Shown here: piece by piece, positions 1-6,907 of the stretch
Layout of the letters: the number at the start of each line of letters is the position of its first letter
Numbering within the stretch: position 1 is the first letter of the stretch
Assembly (NCBI GenBank): GCA_013821585.1
Contig: JACDGO010000011.1
Coordinates: 1-15,857 of the forward strand
Reading direction: 5' to 3'
Source of the DNA: Sphingomonadaceae bacterium
GTDB taxonomy: Bacteria; Pseudomonadota; Alphaproteobacteria; Sphingomonadales; Sphingomonadaceae
Length of the DNA stretch: 15,857 nt
Made by a program: the position numbers and the translations under genes
The notes under the pieces: generated by a model
Databases searched by the model: none
Seen by the model: only the letters and a program-made list of their open reading frames with translations
Told to the model about the DNA's origin: nothing

Positions 1-183
1 CTACTCGTCCTCGTTTCCCGCGAAGTCGCGTTCGTCGGCCGGCGGGCCGGGCAGGCGATAGCCTTCGCCGAGCCACTGCAACAGATCGCGGTCGCGGCAG
101 CCCTGACCGCAGAACGGCGTGTGCAGGGCGGATGCGGGCTTGCCGCAAACGGGACAGGCAGGCTTAGCGGGCTTTGGCGGCAT
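1..183 (-). CDS. yacG: DNA gyrase inhibitor YacG (zinc-binding)
   Basis: Small zinc-ribbon protein of 60 residues. The E. coli family member binds GyrB and inhibits DNA gyrase in the cytoplasm. Four cysteines form a C-x2-C-x11-C-x3-C zinc site (CPVC near residues 12-15, then CGQGC near residues 27-31), followed by the conserved RDLLQWLGEGYRLP stretch and an acidic tail ending in NEDE. The start is the ATG at 183; the frame runs further upstream, but that sequence is low-complexity Arg/Ser and lies inside the neighbouring gene. The start overlaps the last 20 bases of the RNase E/G-like gene, so the two are probably translationally coupled. It is the last gene of the infA–maf–RNase–yacG run. 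Length and motif fit the family well. Confidence 0.93.
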   Translation of the reverse strand: MPPKPAKPACPVCGKPASALHTPFCGQGCRDRDLLQWLGEGYRLPGPPADERDFAGNEDE

Positions 184-1144
184 AGCCCGCCCAGATGGCG
201 AGCGCGGGGTCCGCGGGCAAGGTGACGGGGCCGCCGAGGCTGCGCGCGATCGCCTCGAGCCATTCGGAATGCGCGCTGAGAATGCGAACGATTGTGGACG
301 ATGCGACAAGCTCGACCGCGCCGGTTAGCCCCGACCGCTCGGCGCGACGCAGCAACGCGCGTGCCGGCGCGTCGTCCTCGCGTAGGATCTCGATCAGCGA
401 TGCGCGAACGCGCGGGCGGACGATCTGCATGAAGCCGAAACCGTTAACGGCGGTGCGCTCGAACGGCTGCGGGAGCGCCGCGTCGAACGCCGAATCCGCC
501 TCTTGGCGCTCCGCCTTGCTACCGAGCGTCGGCAGGTCGAGGCCGATCGAGCCGCCGATGCCGAAGCGCCGGATCGCCTCGCCCGCCGCGCGCGCGCCCG
601 CGACCGCAAGCGCCGCCGGATCGAGCGTCCCGTCGATGTCGATCAGCGTCATCGCGGGCGTCGGCGAGATACGTAGACTGCCGCCGGGGAAGGCGACTTC
701 GCCCGATACCGCCTCTTCGAGAAGCTCGGACCATCCCGCCGCTTCGAGCAGGTCCGGGCCACGCGCGCTTAGCACGGAGACCGGAACGCCCATCGCGGCA
801 ACCCGTGCGGCGAGGTCCGATCCGTCGCGCAGCGCACCGTCGGTCGCGCGCGCCTTCGCGCGCTTCGGTTTGCCGGGTTCGGGAAGCGCCTCGCGGACGA
901 TCTCGATACGCAGCGCCGCGCCTTCGGTGAGTCCGGAGGGCAACGGCTCGACGAGCGCTTCGCCGCCGCCGAACGCCGCGATTCCCTGCCGCGCGCTCAG
1001 GATGCGCACCAGCCGCGCGTCGAGCACCGCGCCCGCGCGCGGACCGTCGCCTTCGGGCTCAATCCACGCCTCGACGATCGCGCCGTCCTCGACCCGCGCC
1101 GCGCGCGCCTCGCCGATCCCGGCCTCGTAAAGCCATTCAGCCAA
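164..1144 (-). CDS. Minimal ribonuclease E/G-like protein
   Basis: About 326 residues, much shorter than RNase G (about 490) or RNase E. Residues 40-90 resemble a reduced S1 RNA-binding domain. Residues 165-250 match the RNase E/G catalytic core: LIDIDG around D169 and GLDLP around D203 align with the two metal-binding aspartates of the family (D303 and D346 in E. coli RNase E), followed by an NGFGFMQIVRPR segment like the family's SRFGL...RQR. I see neither the 5'-monophosphate sensor region nor the CPxCxGxG zinc-link, so the usual tetramer is unlikely. Its place between maf and yacG is where alphaproteobacteria encode rng. The start is TTG: at 1144 (protein MAEWLYEAG), with GGGA 7 bases upstream, or at 1150; either overlaps the maf stop. 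Inference: a reduced RNase, activity unproven. Confidence 0.82.
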   Translation of the reverse strand: MAEWLYEAGIGEARAARVEDGAIVEAWIEPEGDGPRAGAVLDARLVRILSARQGIAAFGGGEALVEPLPSGLTEGAALRIEIVREALPEPGKPKRAKARATDGALRDGSDLAARVAAMGVPVSVLSARGPDLLEAAGWSELLEEAVSGEVAFPGGSLRISPTPAMTLIDIDGTLDPAALAVAGARAAGEAIRRFGIGGSIGLDLPTLGSKAERQEADSAFDAALPQPFERTAVNGFGFMQIVRPRVRASLIEILREDDAPARALLRRAERSGLTGAVELVASSTIVRILSAHSEWLEAIARSLGGPVTLPADPALAIWAGYAAKAR

Positions 1145-1766
1145 GCACAAGTCCCGTCGCGATCAGAAGCGCGCGCGTCTCGAACAACGGGAGGCCGACA
1201 ACGCCCGAATGGCTGCCCGAGAGGCGGCGCACCAACGCTTCCGCGCGGCCCTGGATCGCATAGCCGCCCGCCTTGCCGCGCCACTCACCGCTTTCCAGAT
1301 AGGCCTCTACCTCGGCCACTGTCAGCGGCTTGAACGCGACGATGCTGTTCGAGAGGCGGTGCCGCGCCCTGCCGCCCGCGTCGATCACCGTCACCGCGGT
1401 CAGCACGTGGTGGCGGCGGCCCGAAAGCAGATTCAGACAAACGCGCGCGGAGTCTTCGTCGCCCGCCTTGGGAAGGATGCGCCGACCCGCCGCGACGACG
1501 GTGTCGGCGGCGAGCACGATCGCGCCCGAATGCCGCGCCGCGACCGCCAAGGCCTTCGCGGTGGCGAGGCGGCGCGCATGGTGAGGCGGTAGCTCGGCCT
1601 TCAGCGCGGCTTCGTCGATTTCGGCGGGGTCGATCGCGTCGGGCGTAACGCCGATGCGCGCGAGCAGATCGAGGCGGCGCGGAGATGCGGAAGCGAGAAT
1701 AAGGCGCGGCGCCTGTCGCGCTGGATCCCCGCCTTCGCGGGGATGACGGCCTGTCGGGGCCGTCAC
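1137..1766 (-). CDS. maf: Maf family nucleotide pyrophosphatase (dTTP/UTP type)
   Basis: Cytoplasmic nucleoside triphosphate pyrophosphatase that hydrolyses non-canonical or excess pyrimidine NTPs to NMP plus pyrophosphate. Visible family motifs are the phosphate-binding LASASPRR (residues 24-31), AADTVV (86-91), [11 protein letters not shown] (115-125), [10 protein letters not shown] (164-173) and [11 protein letters not shown] (184-194). The GYAIQG form points to the YhdE (dTTP/UTP) rather than the YceF (m7GTP) subgroup. The only usable start in frame is GTG at 1766, which overlaps the infA stop (GTGA). Orthologues normally begin a few residues before [10 protein letters not shown], but here about 20 extra residues are encoded, including HPREGGDP, the translation of a dispersed palindromic repeat (1725-1744). 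The extension is therefore probably a repeat insertion. The 3' end overlaps the start of the RNase gene. Confidence 0.93.
   Translation of the reverse strand: MTAPTGRHPREGGDPARQAPRLILASASPRRLDLLARIGVTPDAIDPAEIDEAALKAELPPHHARRLATAKALAVAARHSGAIVLAADTVVAAGRRILPKAGDEDSARVCLNLLSGRRHHVLTAVTVIDAGGRARHRLSNSIVAFKPLTVAEVEAYLESGEWRGKAGGYAIQGRAEALVRRLSGSHSGVVGLPLFETRALLIATGLVLG
1725..1744 (+). repeat. Palindromic dispersed repeat, copy 1 (inside maf 5' end)
   Basis: Perfect 8-base arms, ATCCCCGC and GCGGGGAT, around a CTTC loop, followed by GAC. The same architecture recurs at 12931-12950 with ATTCCCGC/GCGGGAAT arms and the same flanking GG...GAC, in the same orientation. In the maf frame it reads HPREGGDP, a string well known from repeat elements spread through proteobacterial genomes. 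It lies immediately after the infA stop and is translated as part of the Maf N-terminus. Confidence 0.8.
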
Positions 1767-1981
1767 TTGAACCGGTAGGTGATCCGGCCCTTGGTCAAAT
1801 CATAGTGCGTCAGCTCGACGAGCACTTCGTCGCCGGTCAGCACGCGGATGCGGTTCTTGCGCATCTTGCCTGCGGTGTGGCCGAGCACTTCATGGTCGTT
1901 CTCCAGCTTCACGCGGAACATCGCGTTGGGCAGGAGCTCGACCACCTGGCCGCGCATCTCGAGCAGTTCTTCCTTCGCCAT
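1763..1981 (-). CDS. infA: Translation initiation factor IF-1
   Basis: A 72-residue OB-fold protein that binds the 30S A site during translation initiation. The sequence is the near-invariant alphaproteobacterial form: [20 protein letters not shown] at the start, then [20 protein letters not shown], ending [12 protein letters not shown] at 1981 gives the canonical N-terminus, with AGAGG five bases upstream; the TTG one codon earlier would only add one residue. The stop overlaps the maf GTG start (GTGA), so infA heads a coupled series maf–RNase–yacG. A possible promoter lies at 2013-2040 (TTGAAT, 16-base spacer, TAAAGG on the minus strand), its -35 overlapping the stop of the upstream small gene; this is weak evidence. 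Confidence 0.98.
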   Translation of the reverse strand: MAKEELLEMRGQVVELLPNAMFRVKLENDHEVLGHTAGKMRKNRIRVLTGDEVLVELTHYDLTKGRITYRFK

Positions 1982-2036
1982 CAAACCTCTGGGTCACGTA
2001 AAAATCGCGCCGCCTTTAGCGAGGTCCGCGCGGAAT

Positions 2037-2204
2037 TCAAAGGGGAGCCTCCGGCGCTTCGTCCGTCGCGTCCGCCAGCAGCCGCTCGTAACGCTCGACG
2101 AACTCGCGATGCGCGGCCTTGACCGATGGGTCGCGCGCGGCGTCGACGGCCGCGCGTTCGGCTTCGAGGCGCCTCAATAGATAGGCGCGATCCTTGTCGG
2201 ACAT
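2037..2204 (-). CDS. Small conserved-looking protein of unknown function (55 aa)
   Basis: I do not recognise a named family. The 55-residue product (begins MSDKDRAYLLRRLEAER, ends DEAPEAPL) is highly charged and predicted to be mostly helical, with a likely helical hairpin: YLLRRLEAERAAVDAA, a short DPS turn, then a second helix through VERYERLLAD. There is no signal peptide, cysteine or membrane segment. The ATG at 2204 has a GGGGG ribosome-binding stretch six bases upstream. It sits 55 bases upstream of infA on the same strand and 59 bases downstream of the Crp/Fnr gene. Inference: a small cytoplasmic helical protein of a kind common in sphingomonads, possibly cotranscribed with infA. Coding status is likely from codon pattern and the ribosome-binding site, not from a recognised domain. 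Confidence 0.72.
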   Translation of the reverse strand: MSDKDRAYLLRRLEAERAAVDAARDPSVKAAHREFVERYERLLADATDEAPEAPL

Positions 2205-2263
2205 GACGACCCCCGGTTGAGAACCAATATAGTCGCCGCGGCCGCGTCGCGAGCTAACCTCGA

Positions 2264-2983
2264 TCAGCCATCTGGGCCGCCCGGATAGAGATACGCCGGA
2301 TCGAATTCGGCGAGACGGCGAAGCTCCTCGCGATCGTCGATCGTCACCACGCCGTCGCGGAACGTGATCACGCCGTGTTCGCGCAGGCCGCGCAGCACGC
2401 GGTTGGCGTGGACCGGCGTCATCCCGCACGCCTCGCCAAGGTCGGCTTGGGTCAGCGGCAGGCCAAACCGCCCGTCTTCGGCGAGCTCGACCATCGTCAG
2501 CCGCTCGAACAGCTCGCAAAAGAAATGCGCGACGCGGCCGCGCGCATCGAGGCGGCCAAGGCGAAAGATCCACTCGCGGTGCATCGCCGCGTCAAGCAGG
2601 GTCGAGAACCAGAACATGCGCGCGAGGCTCGACCGCTCGAGGACGAGCGTTTCGAGCCGGTCGTGCGGTACCAGCGCCACCGTCGCGGGGCCGATCGTGG
2701 CAATGTCATGGTCGAGGTGCTTCATCGGAAAGGCATGAAGGTCGACGAAATCGCCTGCGATCTGGACCGCGACGAGCTGCCGGTCTCCATCGCGGTCGTC
2801 CATGTAGCGGCACAAGACTCCTTCTAGGAGCAGCGTGCTGTTGGCGACCGGCTCGCCGCGGCGCGTCAGCGTGTGGCGCGGCGGCAGCTCGACGACGCGT
2901 TCGACCGCCGCTTCGAGAGCGGCGAGATCGTCGGCGGTCAGGTAGCGCCGCCCGCGCCCCATCAGGAATTTTTCTGTAAGCAT
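2264..2983 (-). CDS. Crp/Fnr family transcriptional regulator
   Basis: 239 residues, the usual length. The N-terminal half (about 20-125) is a cyclic-nucleotide-binding-like beta-roll (TLTRRGEPVANSTLLLEGVL; later IAGDFVDLHAFPM). A long dimerisation helix follows at about 120-160. A C-terminal winged helix-turn-helix occupies about 176-220 (LTQADLGEACGMTPVHANRVLRGLREHGVI). There is no FNR-type N-terminal cysteine cluster; the cysteines present (C59, C156, C186) are scattered, so an oxygen-sensing Fe-S cluster is not expected. The conserved CRP cAMP-contact residues are not evident. ATG at 2983 is the only sensible start. A strong inverted repeat (2999-3029) lies just upstream and may be its own operator. 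The signal sensed and the target genes are unknown; this form, with HTH sequence LGEACGMTPVHANR, is common in sphingomonads. Confidence 0.9.
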   Translation of the reverse strand: MLTEKFLMGRGRRYLTADDLAALEAAVERVVELPPRHTLTRRGEPVANSTLLLEGVLCRYMDDRDGDRQLVAVQIAGDFVDLHAFPMKHLDHDIATIGPATVALVPHDRLETLVLERSSLARMFWFSTLLDAAMHREWIFRLGRLDARGRVAHFFCELFERLTMVELAEDGRFGLPLTQADLGEACGMTPVHANRVLRGLREHGVITFRDGVVTIDDREELRRLAEFDPAYLYPGGPDG

Positions 2984-2998
2984 GCCCGCCGCTCCAGC

Positions 2999-3029
2999 CC
3001 GCGAGGTTCGCTTTGCACGAACCGCGCGG
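2999..3029. promoter_or_regulatory. Long inverted repeat upstream of the Crp/Fnr gene
   Basis: CCGCG-A-GGTTCG, a 7-base centre CTTTGCA, then CGAACC-G-CGCGG: 11 of 12 arm positions pair. It ends 15 bases before the Crp/Fnr start codon. It could be an operator for autoregulation, a 5'-leader hairpin, or a U-less terminator for the PEP-CTERM gene upstream. The symmetry is seen directly; the role is inference. Confidence 0.5.
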
Positions 3030-3057
3030 TCGCGGCAGCTTAATCGGACTGATGCAG

Positions 3058-3079
3058 GTTAAGCCCTAGGGACCTTAAC
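3058..3079. promoter_or_regulatory. Palindrome GTTAAG-N10-CTTAAC after the PEP-CTERM gene
   Basis: Six-base perfect arms flank a 10-base centre that itself contains the palindrome CCCTAGGG. It begins five bases after the stop codon of the PEP-CTERM gene (minus strand) and has no U tract, so an operator for a dimeric regulator is at least as likely as a terminator. TTAAG/CTTAA words recur nearby (about 3039-3088). Confidence 0.35.
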
Positions 3080-3084
3080 GGGAC

Positions 3085-3723
3085 TTAGGCGGCGACAAAG
3101 GTCTCGCGGCGACGGCGGCGCAGCGCCGCGCCGGCGAATCCGAAGCCGGCGATGAGCAGCGCCCAGGCGGCGGGCTCGGGCACGGCGAGCACCGACACGT
3201 TATCGAGCGCCGGCCCATAGGGCGTACCCGTCTGCGACGCGAAGCTCAACGTCGTCGAAAGGCCGTTCGCGACGAAATCATAGGTGAACGGCGTCCAGCC
3301 CATGTTCGCATGGGTGTTGCCCGCGCCGACGGTGAAGGTATCGGTCTGCGAGGCACCGCCCGAAGCCATGGTCAGCACGGTCTTGGCGTTCGGCGCGCCG
3401 TCCGGGTTGCCCGCGAGGAAGAAGGTCACGCGATAGGCCTGGCCGATCAGAGTGTCGAACGTCTGCGCGACGCTGCCGGCGTCGAGCTGCGACAGGTCGA
3501 TGCTGCGAACGCCGTCGGCCGCCTGCCAATAGCCGCCGATATAGTCGATGCCCGCTCCGCCAACGGTCCAGCCCGCGATGCTGGTATCGCCCGTGTTCAG
3601 CGCGACGAAGCCCGCGCCCGGATCGTTCGTGCCCATCTCGAAGCTGCCGTTCATGAAGCTCGCCGCCTGGGCGGGGAACGGTGCCAGCGCGAGAGCGCCG
3701 AGCGCGATAAGCAACTTCTTCAT
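3085..3723 (-). CDS. Secreted choice-of-anchor C / PEPxxWA-CTERM sorting protein
   Basis: 212 residues. Residues 1-20 form a Sec signal peptide (MKKLLIALGALALAPFPAQA, AxA cleavage site). Residues 24-178 carry the choice-of-anchor C hallmarks: NGSFE, IAGWTVGGAGIDYIGGYWQAADG and SIDLSQL, consistent with a beta-sandwich extracellular domain. The C-terminus is a full PEPxxWA-CTERM tripartite signal: PEPAAWA at 182-188, a hydrophobic helix to about 201, then RRRRR (202-206). Such proteins are exported, processed by an exosortase (not in this window) and usually tied to exopolysaccharide or biofilm. The ATG at 3723 is preferred, with AAGGGA nine bases upstream; a TTG two codons earlier is possible. 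The nearest downstream gene is the Crp/Fnr regulator. The family is clear; the ligand is unknown. Confidence 0.92.
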   Translation of the reverse strand: MKKLLIALGALALAPFPAQAASFMNGSFEMGTNDPGAGFVALNTGDTSIAGWTVGGAGIDYIGGYWQAADGVRSIDLSQLDAGSVAQTFDTLIGQAYRVTFFLAGNPDGAPNAKTVLTMASGGASQTDTFTVGAGNTHANMGWTPFTYDFVANGLSTTLSFASQTGTPYGPALDNVSVLAVPEPAAWALLIAGFGFAGAALRRRRRETFVAA

Positions 3724-3765
3724 GACCAAATCCCTTTTGCGCGTCGAATCGCGCTTCTCAACCCG

Positions 3766-3793
3766 CCTATAGCGACGGTTATCGCCGCGTAAA
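3766..3793 (-). promoter_or_regulatory. Possible promoter of the PEP-CTERM gene
   Basis: On the minus strand, TTTACG (3793-3788), a 16-base spacer and TATAGG (3771-3766), about 43 bases upstream of the start codon in a relatively AT-rich 99-base gap. A small GCGA/TCGC inverted repeat lies in the spacer. It matches sigma-70 consensus only partly, so this is a candidate. Confidence 0.3.
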
Positions 3794-3822
3794 CGGCATT
3801 TATACGGCTGTCCCGATCCGGA

Positions 3823-5964
3823 TCAGCCAGCCGCGTGCGCCGCCAATGCCGCGAGCAGGAGGAGCGCGACGATGTTGGTGATCTTGATCATCGGATTGAC
3901 CGCGGGACCGGCCGTGTCCTTATAGGGATCGCCGACGGTGTCGCCGGTTACGGCGGCCTTGTGCGCCTCGCTCCCCTTGCCGCCGTGGTTGCCGTCCTCG
4001 ATGAATTTCTTGGCGTTGTCCCACGCGCCGCCGCCCGACGTCATCGAGATGGCGACGAACAGCCCCGAGACGATCACGCCGAGAAGCACCGCCCCCAACG
4101 ATTGGAACGCTTCCTCCGGCCCGGCCACCGCGCGTATCACGAAGAAGGTGACGATCGGCATGAACACCGGCAGCAGCGACGGCAGGATCATTTCCCTGAT
4201 CGCCGCCTTGGTCACCAGATCGACGGTGCGCGCGTAATCGGGGCGGCTGGTGCCGTCCATGATGCCCTTGTTGCTCGCGAACTGCGCGCGGACGTCCTTC
4301 ACGACATCGCCCGCCGCGCGGCCGACCGCGGTCATGCCCATCGCGCCGAACAGGAACGGCAGCAGCGCGCCCAGCAACAGGCCGATGATGACGTACGGAT
4401 TCGACAGCGAGAAGCCGAGGCCCTCGGGCGGCAGATGGAGCTTGTCGGCGTAGAATTTGAGATCCTCGGTAAACGTCGAGAATAGCACCAGCGCGCCAAG
4501 CGCGGCCGAGCCGATCGCATAGCCCTTGGTCACCGCCTTGGTGGTGTTGCCGACCGCGTCCAGGGCGTCGGTGCGATGGCGAACCTCGTCTTCCATCCCC
4601 GCCATTTCGGCGATGCCGCCGGCGTTGTCGGTGACCGGGCCGTAGGCGTCGAGCGCCACGACCATGCCGGCGAGCGCGAGCATCGCGGTCGCCGCGAAGG
4701 CGATGCCGATAACGCTGTTGGTCAGCGAATAGCTGGCAATAATGCCGACAACGATCACGAGCGTCGGCAGCGCCGTCGATTCCAGGCTGATCGCGAGACC
4801 CTGAATGACGTTTGTGCCATGGCCCGTTTCCGATGCCTTGGCGATGCTGCGGACCGGACGATAATTGGTGCCGGTATAATATTCGGTGATCCACACCAGC
4901 GCGCCGGTGACGGACAGGCCGACCATCATCGACCAGAATAGCTTCATGCCCGTGAACGCGCCGAGATCGCTTACCCCGCCGCCGATGGGGGCGTTCATGT
5001 CGCCGCCCAGAACATAGCGCGTGGCGAAGTAGATGGCCGGAATCGAAAGCACCGCCGTCGTCCAGAAGCCTTTGTAGAGAGCGCCCATGATCGACTGGCC
5101 CTTGCCGAGCCGAACCATGTAGGTGCCGATGATCGAGGTGAAGATACACACGCCGCCGATCACGAGCGGCAAGCTCATCAGGCCGAGCAACTGCGCGTCG
5201 TTGGTCAAGTCGGCGAGCCGCAGCGCGACCAGCACCATCGTCGCGCCGACGGTGACGACATATGTCTCGAATAAATCGGCCGCCATGCCCGCGCAGTCGC
5301 CGACATTGTCGCCGACGTTGTCGGCGATCGTCGCGGGGTTGCGGGGATCGTCCTCGGGAATACCCGCCTCAACCTTGCCGACGAGGTCCGCGCCGACGTC
5401 GGCCGCCTTGGTGAATATCCCGCCGCCGAGGCGGGCGAAGATCGAGATCAGCGACGCGCCGAACGCTAGCGCGACCAATGAATCGACGACGACACGATCG
5501 TTGGGCGCATAGCCGCGCACATGGACGAGAATGTAGAAGAATAGCGAGATCGCCAGGAGCGCCAGGCCCGCCACGAGCATGCCGGTGATCGCGCCCGCGC
5601 GGAACGCAACGGTGAGACCGTTCTGGAGCCCGGTGCGCGCGGCCTCGGCCGTGCGGACGTTGGCGCGCACGGAGATGTTCATGCCGATGAACCCGGTCAG
5701 TCCCGAAAGCACCGCGCCGATCAGAAAGCCGACCGCCGAGGTCAGGCCCAGAAACACGAAGACGAGCACCGCGACCACGACGCCGACGACGGCGATGGTG
5801 CGATACTGGCGGGCGAGATAGGCCTGCGCGCCTTCTTGGATCGCCAGCGCGATCTCCTGCATCTTCGCATTGCCCGGCGAGGCGGCGAGCACCTGGCGCG
5901 ACGTCACGAAACCGTAGAGCACGGCGACGACGCCGCTCAAAATGGCGAACAGCACGAAGTTCAT
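3823..5964 (-). CDS. hppA: K+-independent membrane-bound H+-translocating pyrophosphatase
   Basis: 713-residue integral membrane enzyme coupling pyrophosphate hydrolysis to proton pumping out of the cytoplasm; about 15-16 membrane helices are expected. Substrate-site motifs are present: [11 protein letters not shown] (189-199), the aspartate series [18 protein letters not shown] (216-233) and [11 protein letters not shown] (674-684). The sequence [10 protein letters not shown] places Lys at 476 and Thr at 479, the pair that distinguishes K+-independent H+-PPases from the K+-dependent class (Ala and Gly/Ala there). Start: ATG at 5964 ([11 protein letters not shown]) with AGGGA about 11 bases upstream; the frame continues further but that sequence is not family-like. 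It lies 87 bases after thiL and probably has its own promoter (6020-6049). The likely role is energy conservation from biosynthetic pyrophosphate. Confidence 0.98.
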   Translation of the reverse strand: MNFVLFAILSGVVAVLYGFVTSRQVLAASPGNAKMQEIALAIQEGAQAYLARQYRTIAVVGVVVAVLVFVFLGLTSAVGFLIGAVLSGLTGFIGMNISVRANVRTAEAARTGLQNGLTVAFRAGAITGMLVAGLALLAISLFFYILVHVRGYAPNDRVVVDSLVALAFGASLISIFARLGGGIFTKAADVGADLVGKVEAGIPEDDPRNPATIADNVGDNVGDCAGMAADLFETYVVTVGATMVLVALRLADLTNDAQLLGLMSLPLVIGGVCIFTSIIGTYMVRLGKGQSIMGALYKGFWTTAVLSIPAIYFATRYVLGGDMNAPIGGGVSDLGAFTGMKLFWSMMVGLSVTGALVWITEYYTGTNYRPVRSIAKASETGHGTNVIQGLAISLESTALPTLVIVVGIIASYSLTNSVIGIAFAATAMLALAGMVVALDAYGPVTDNAGGIAEMAGMEDEVRHRTDALDAVGNTTKAVTKGYAIGSAALGALVLFSTFTEDLKFYADKLHLPPEGLGFSLSNPYVIIGLLLGALLPFLFGAMGMTAVGRAAGDVVKDVRAQFASNKGIMDGTSRPDYARTVDLVTKAAIREMILPSLLPVFMPIVTFFVIRAVAGPEEAFQSLGAVLLGVIVSGLFVAISMTSGGGAWDNAKKFIEDGNHGGKGSEAHKAAVTGDTVGDPYKDTAGPAVNPMIKITNIVALLLLAALAAHAAG

Positions 5965-6019
5965 GGAGATGTCTTTCCCTGCGGTCTTGTCGGCGCGGCC
6001 CCGCGCGCGGTCGGGCGGG

Positions 6020-6049
6020 CCTATAGGCGGCAAATATGCCGCGAGGCAA
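6020..6049 (-). promoter_or_regulatory. Candidate hppA promoter with inverted repeat in the spacer
   Basis: On the minus strand: TTGCCT (6049-6044), an 18-base spacer and TATAGG (6025-6020), ending 56 bases before the hppA start. The spacer holds a perfect inverted repeat, GCGGCA-TATT-TGCCGC (6027-6042), exactly between the two boxes, as a repressor or MerR-like site would. It starts just after the thiL stop. The alternative is a U-less transcription-termination hairpin after thiL. Confidence 0.4.
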
Positions 6050-6051
6050 CC

Positions 6052-6906
6052 TCAGTCGTGGATGTAGCCGAGCCGTGCCGGGAGCGGGACGGGCACGCCG
6101 CCGTCGGTTAGCGTCAGGCCCGACCCATCGGAAAAGCGCCCGATGCTCGTCGCGGCGACGGGTGCCGCCGTGCCGTCGGGGAGCGCGAACAGCAGCTCGT
6201 AATCGTCGCCCGCGGTCACCGCCGCCAGCCGCTCGCCCGCGACCGGAATGGCGTCGATCGCGATCTCGAGCGCGAGGCCGCTCGCCTCCGCCATCCGCGA
6301 CGCGTCGAGCAGCAGGCCGTCGGACACGTCCATCATCGCATGGACGAGCGGGGCGAGCGCCCGGCCTTCGGCGAGGCGCGGCCGCGGGCGGCGATAGGCG
6401 GCGATCGCTTCTTCGCTGCCTTCGCAGCGCAGGCCCATCCCCGCGAGCCCGATCGTTCCCGTCACCCATAAAGCGTCGTCCGGCTTGGCGCCGCTCCGCG
6501 AGGGGGCATGACGCGACCGTCCGAACGTGGTCAGCCCGAGCACTCGCGGGCTTCCCGGCGGCAGCGAAACCGTGTCGCCGCCGAGGAGCGGCAGATCGAA
6601 CGCAGAGAGCGCCTCGGCCAGCCCCGCGACGAACGCCGCGTCCCACGCCGCCTCGCCCGACAGGCTGTATCCCATCAGCGCGGCCGTCGGCGTCGCGCCC
6701 TTGGCGGCGAGGTCGCTAAGGTTCACAGCGACCAACTTCCACGCGACGTCGCCGGGCGGATCGTCGGCCCGGAAATGCACGCCCTCGACGATCATGTCGT
6801 GGGTGAGCACGAGATCGCCGAGCACCGCCGCGTCGTCGGCGAACCCGCGCGCCGCAGGGTGCATGGCGAGCGGACGAAGGAGCGCGAGGAAGTCGGACTC
6901 GTTCAC
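6052..6906 (-). CDS. thiL: Thiamine-monophosphate kinase
   Basis: Phosphorylates thiamine monophosphate with ATP to make thiamine diphosphate, the last step of cofactor synthesis; cytoplasmic. 284 residues, somewhat short for ThiL (about 310-330). Visible motifs: GFADDAAV (21-28, Mg-binding Asp pair), THDMIVEGVHF (35-45), NLSDLAAKGATP (62-73), LLGGDTVS (107-114), MDVSDGLLLD (192-201) and AGDDYELLF (232-240). Start: GTG at 6906 (VNESDF), one base after the murA stop in the arrangement TGA-G-GTG, so translation is likely coupled. Upstream in-frame ATG-like starts would read through the murA end with non-family sequence. In many alphaproteobacteria thiL follows nusB; here it follows murA. Confidence 0.95.
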   Translation of the reverse strand: MNESDFLALLRPLAMHPAARGFADDAAVLGDLVLTHDMIVEGVHFRADDPPGDVAWKLVAVNLSDLAAKGATPTAALMGYSLSGEAAWDAAFVAGLAEALSAFDLPLLGGDTVSLPPGSPRVLGLTTFGRSRHAPSRSGAKPDDALWVTGTIGLAGMGLRCEGSEEAIAAYRRPRPRLAEGRALAPLVHAMMDVSDGLLLDASRMAEASGLALEIAIDAIPVAGERLAAVTAGDDYELLFALPDGTAAPVAATSIGRFSDGSGLTLTDGGVPVPLPARLGYIHD

Positions 6907-6907
6907 C

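Noticed and set aside
195..1130. Plus-strand open frame opposite the RNase E/G-like gene
   Set aside because: Ser/Arg/Ala-rich translation typical of an antisense frame in GC-rich DNA; no domain or start signals.
3815..3824. GATCCGGATC palindrome at the hppA stop
   Set aside because: A 10-base self-complementary word with no loop and no U tract; expected by chance in this composition.
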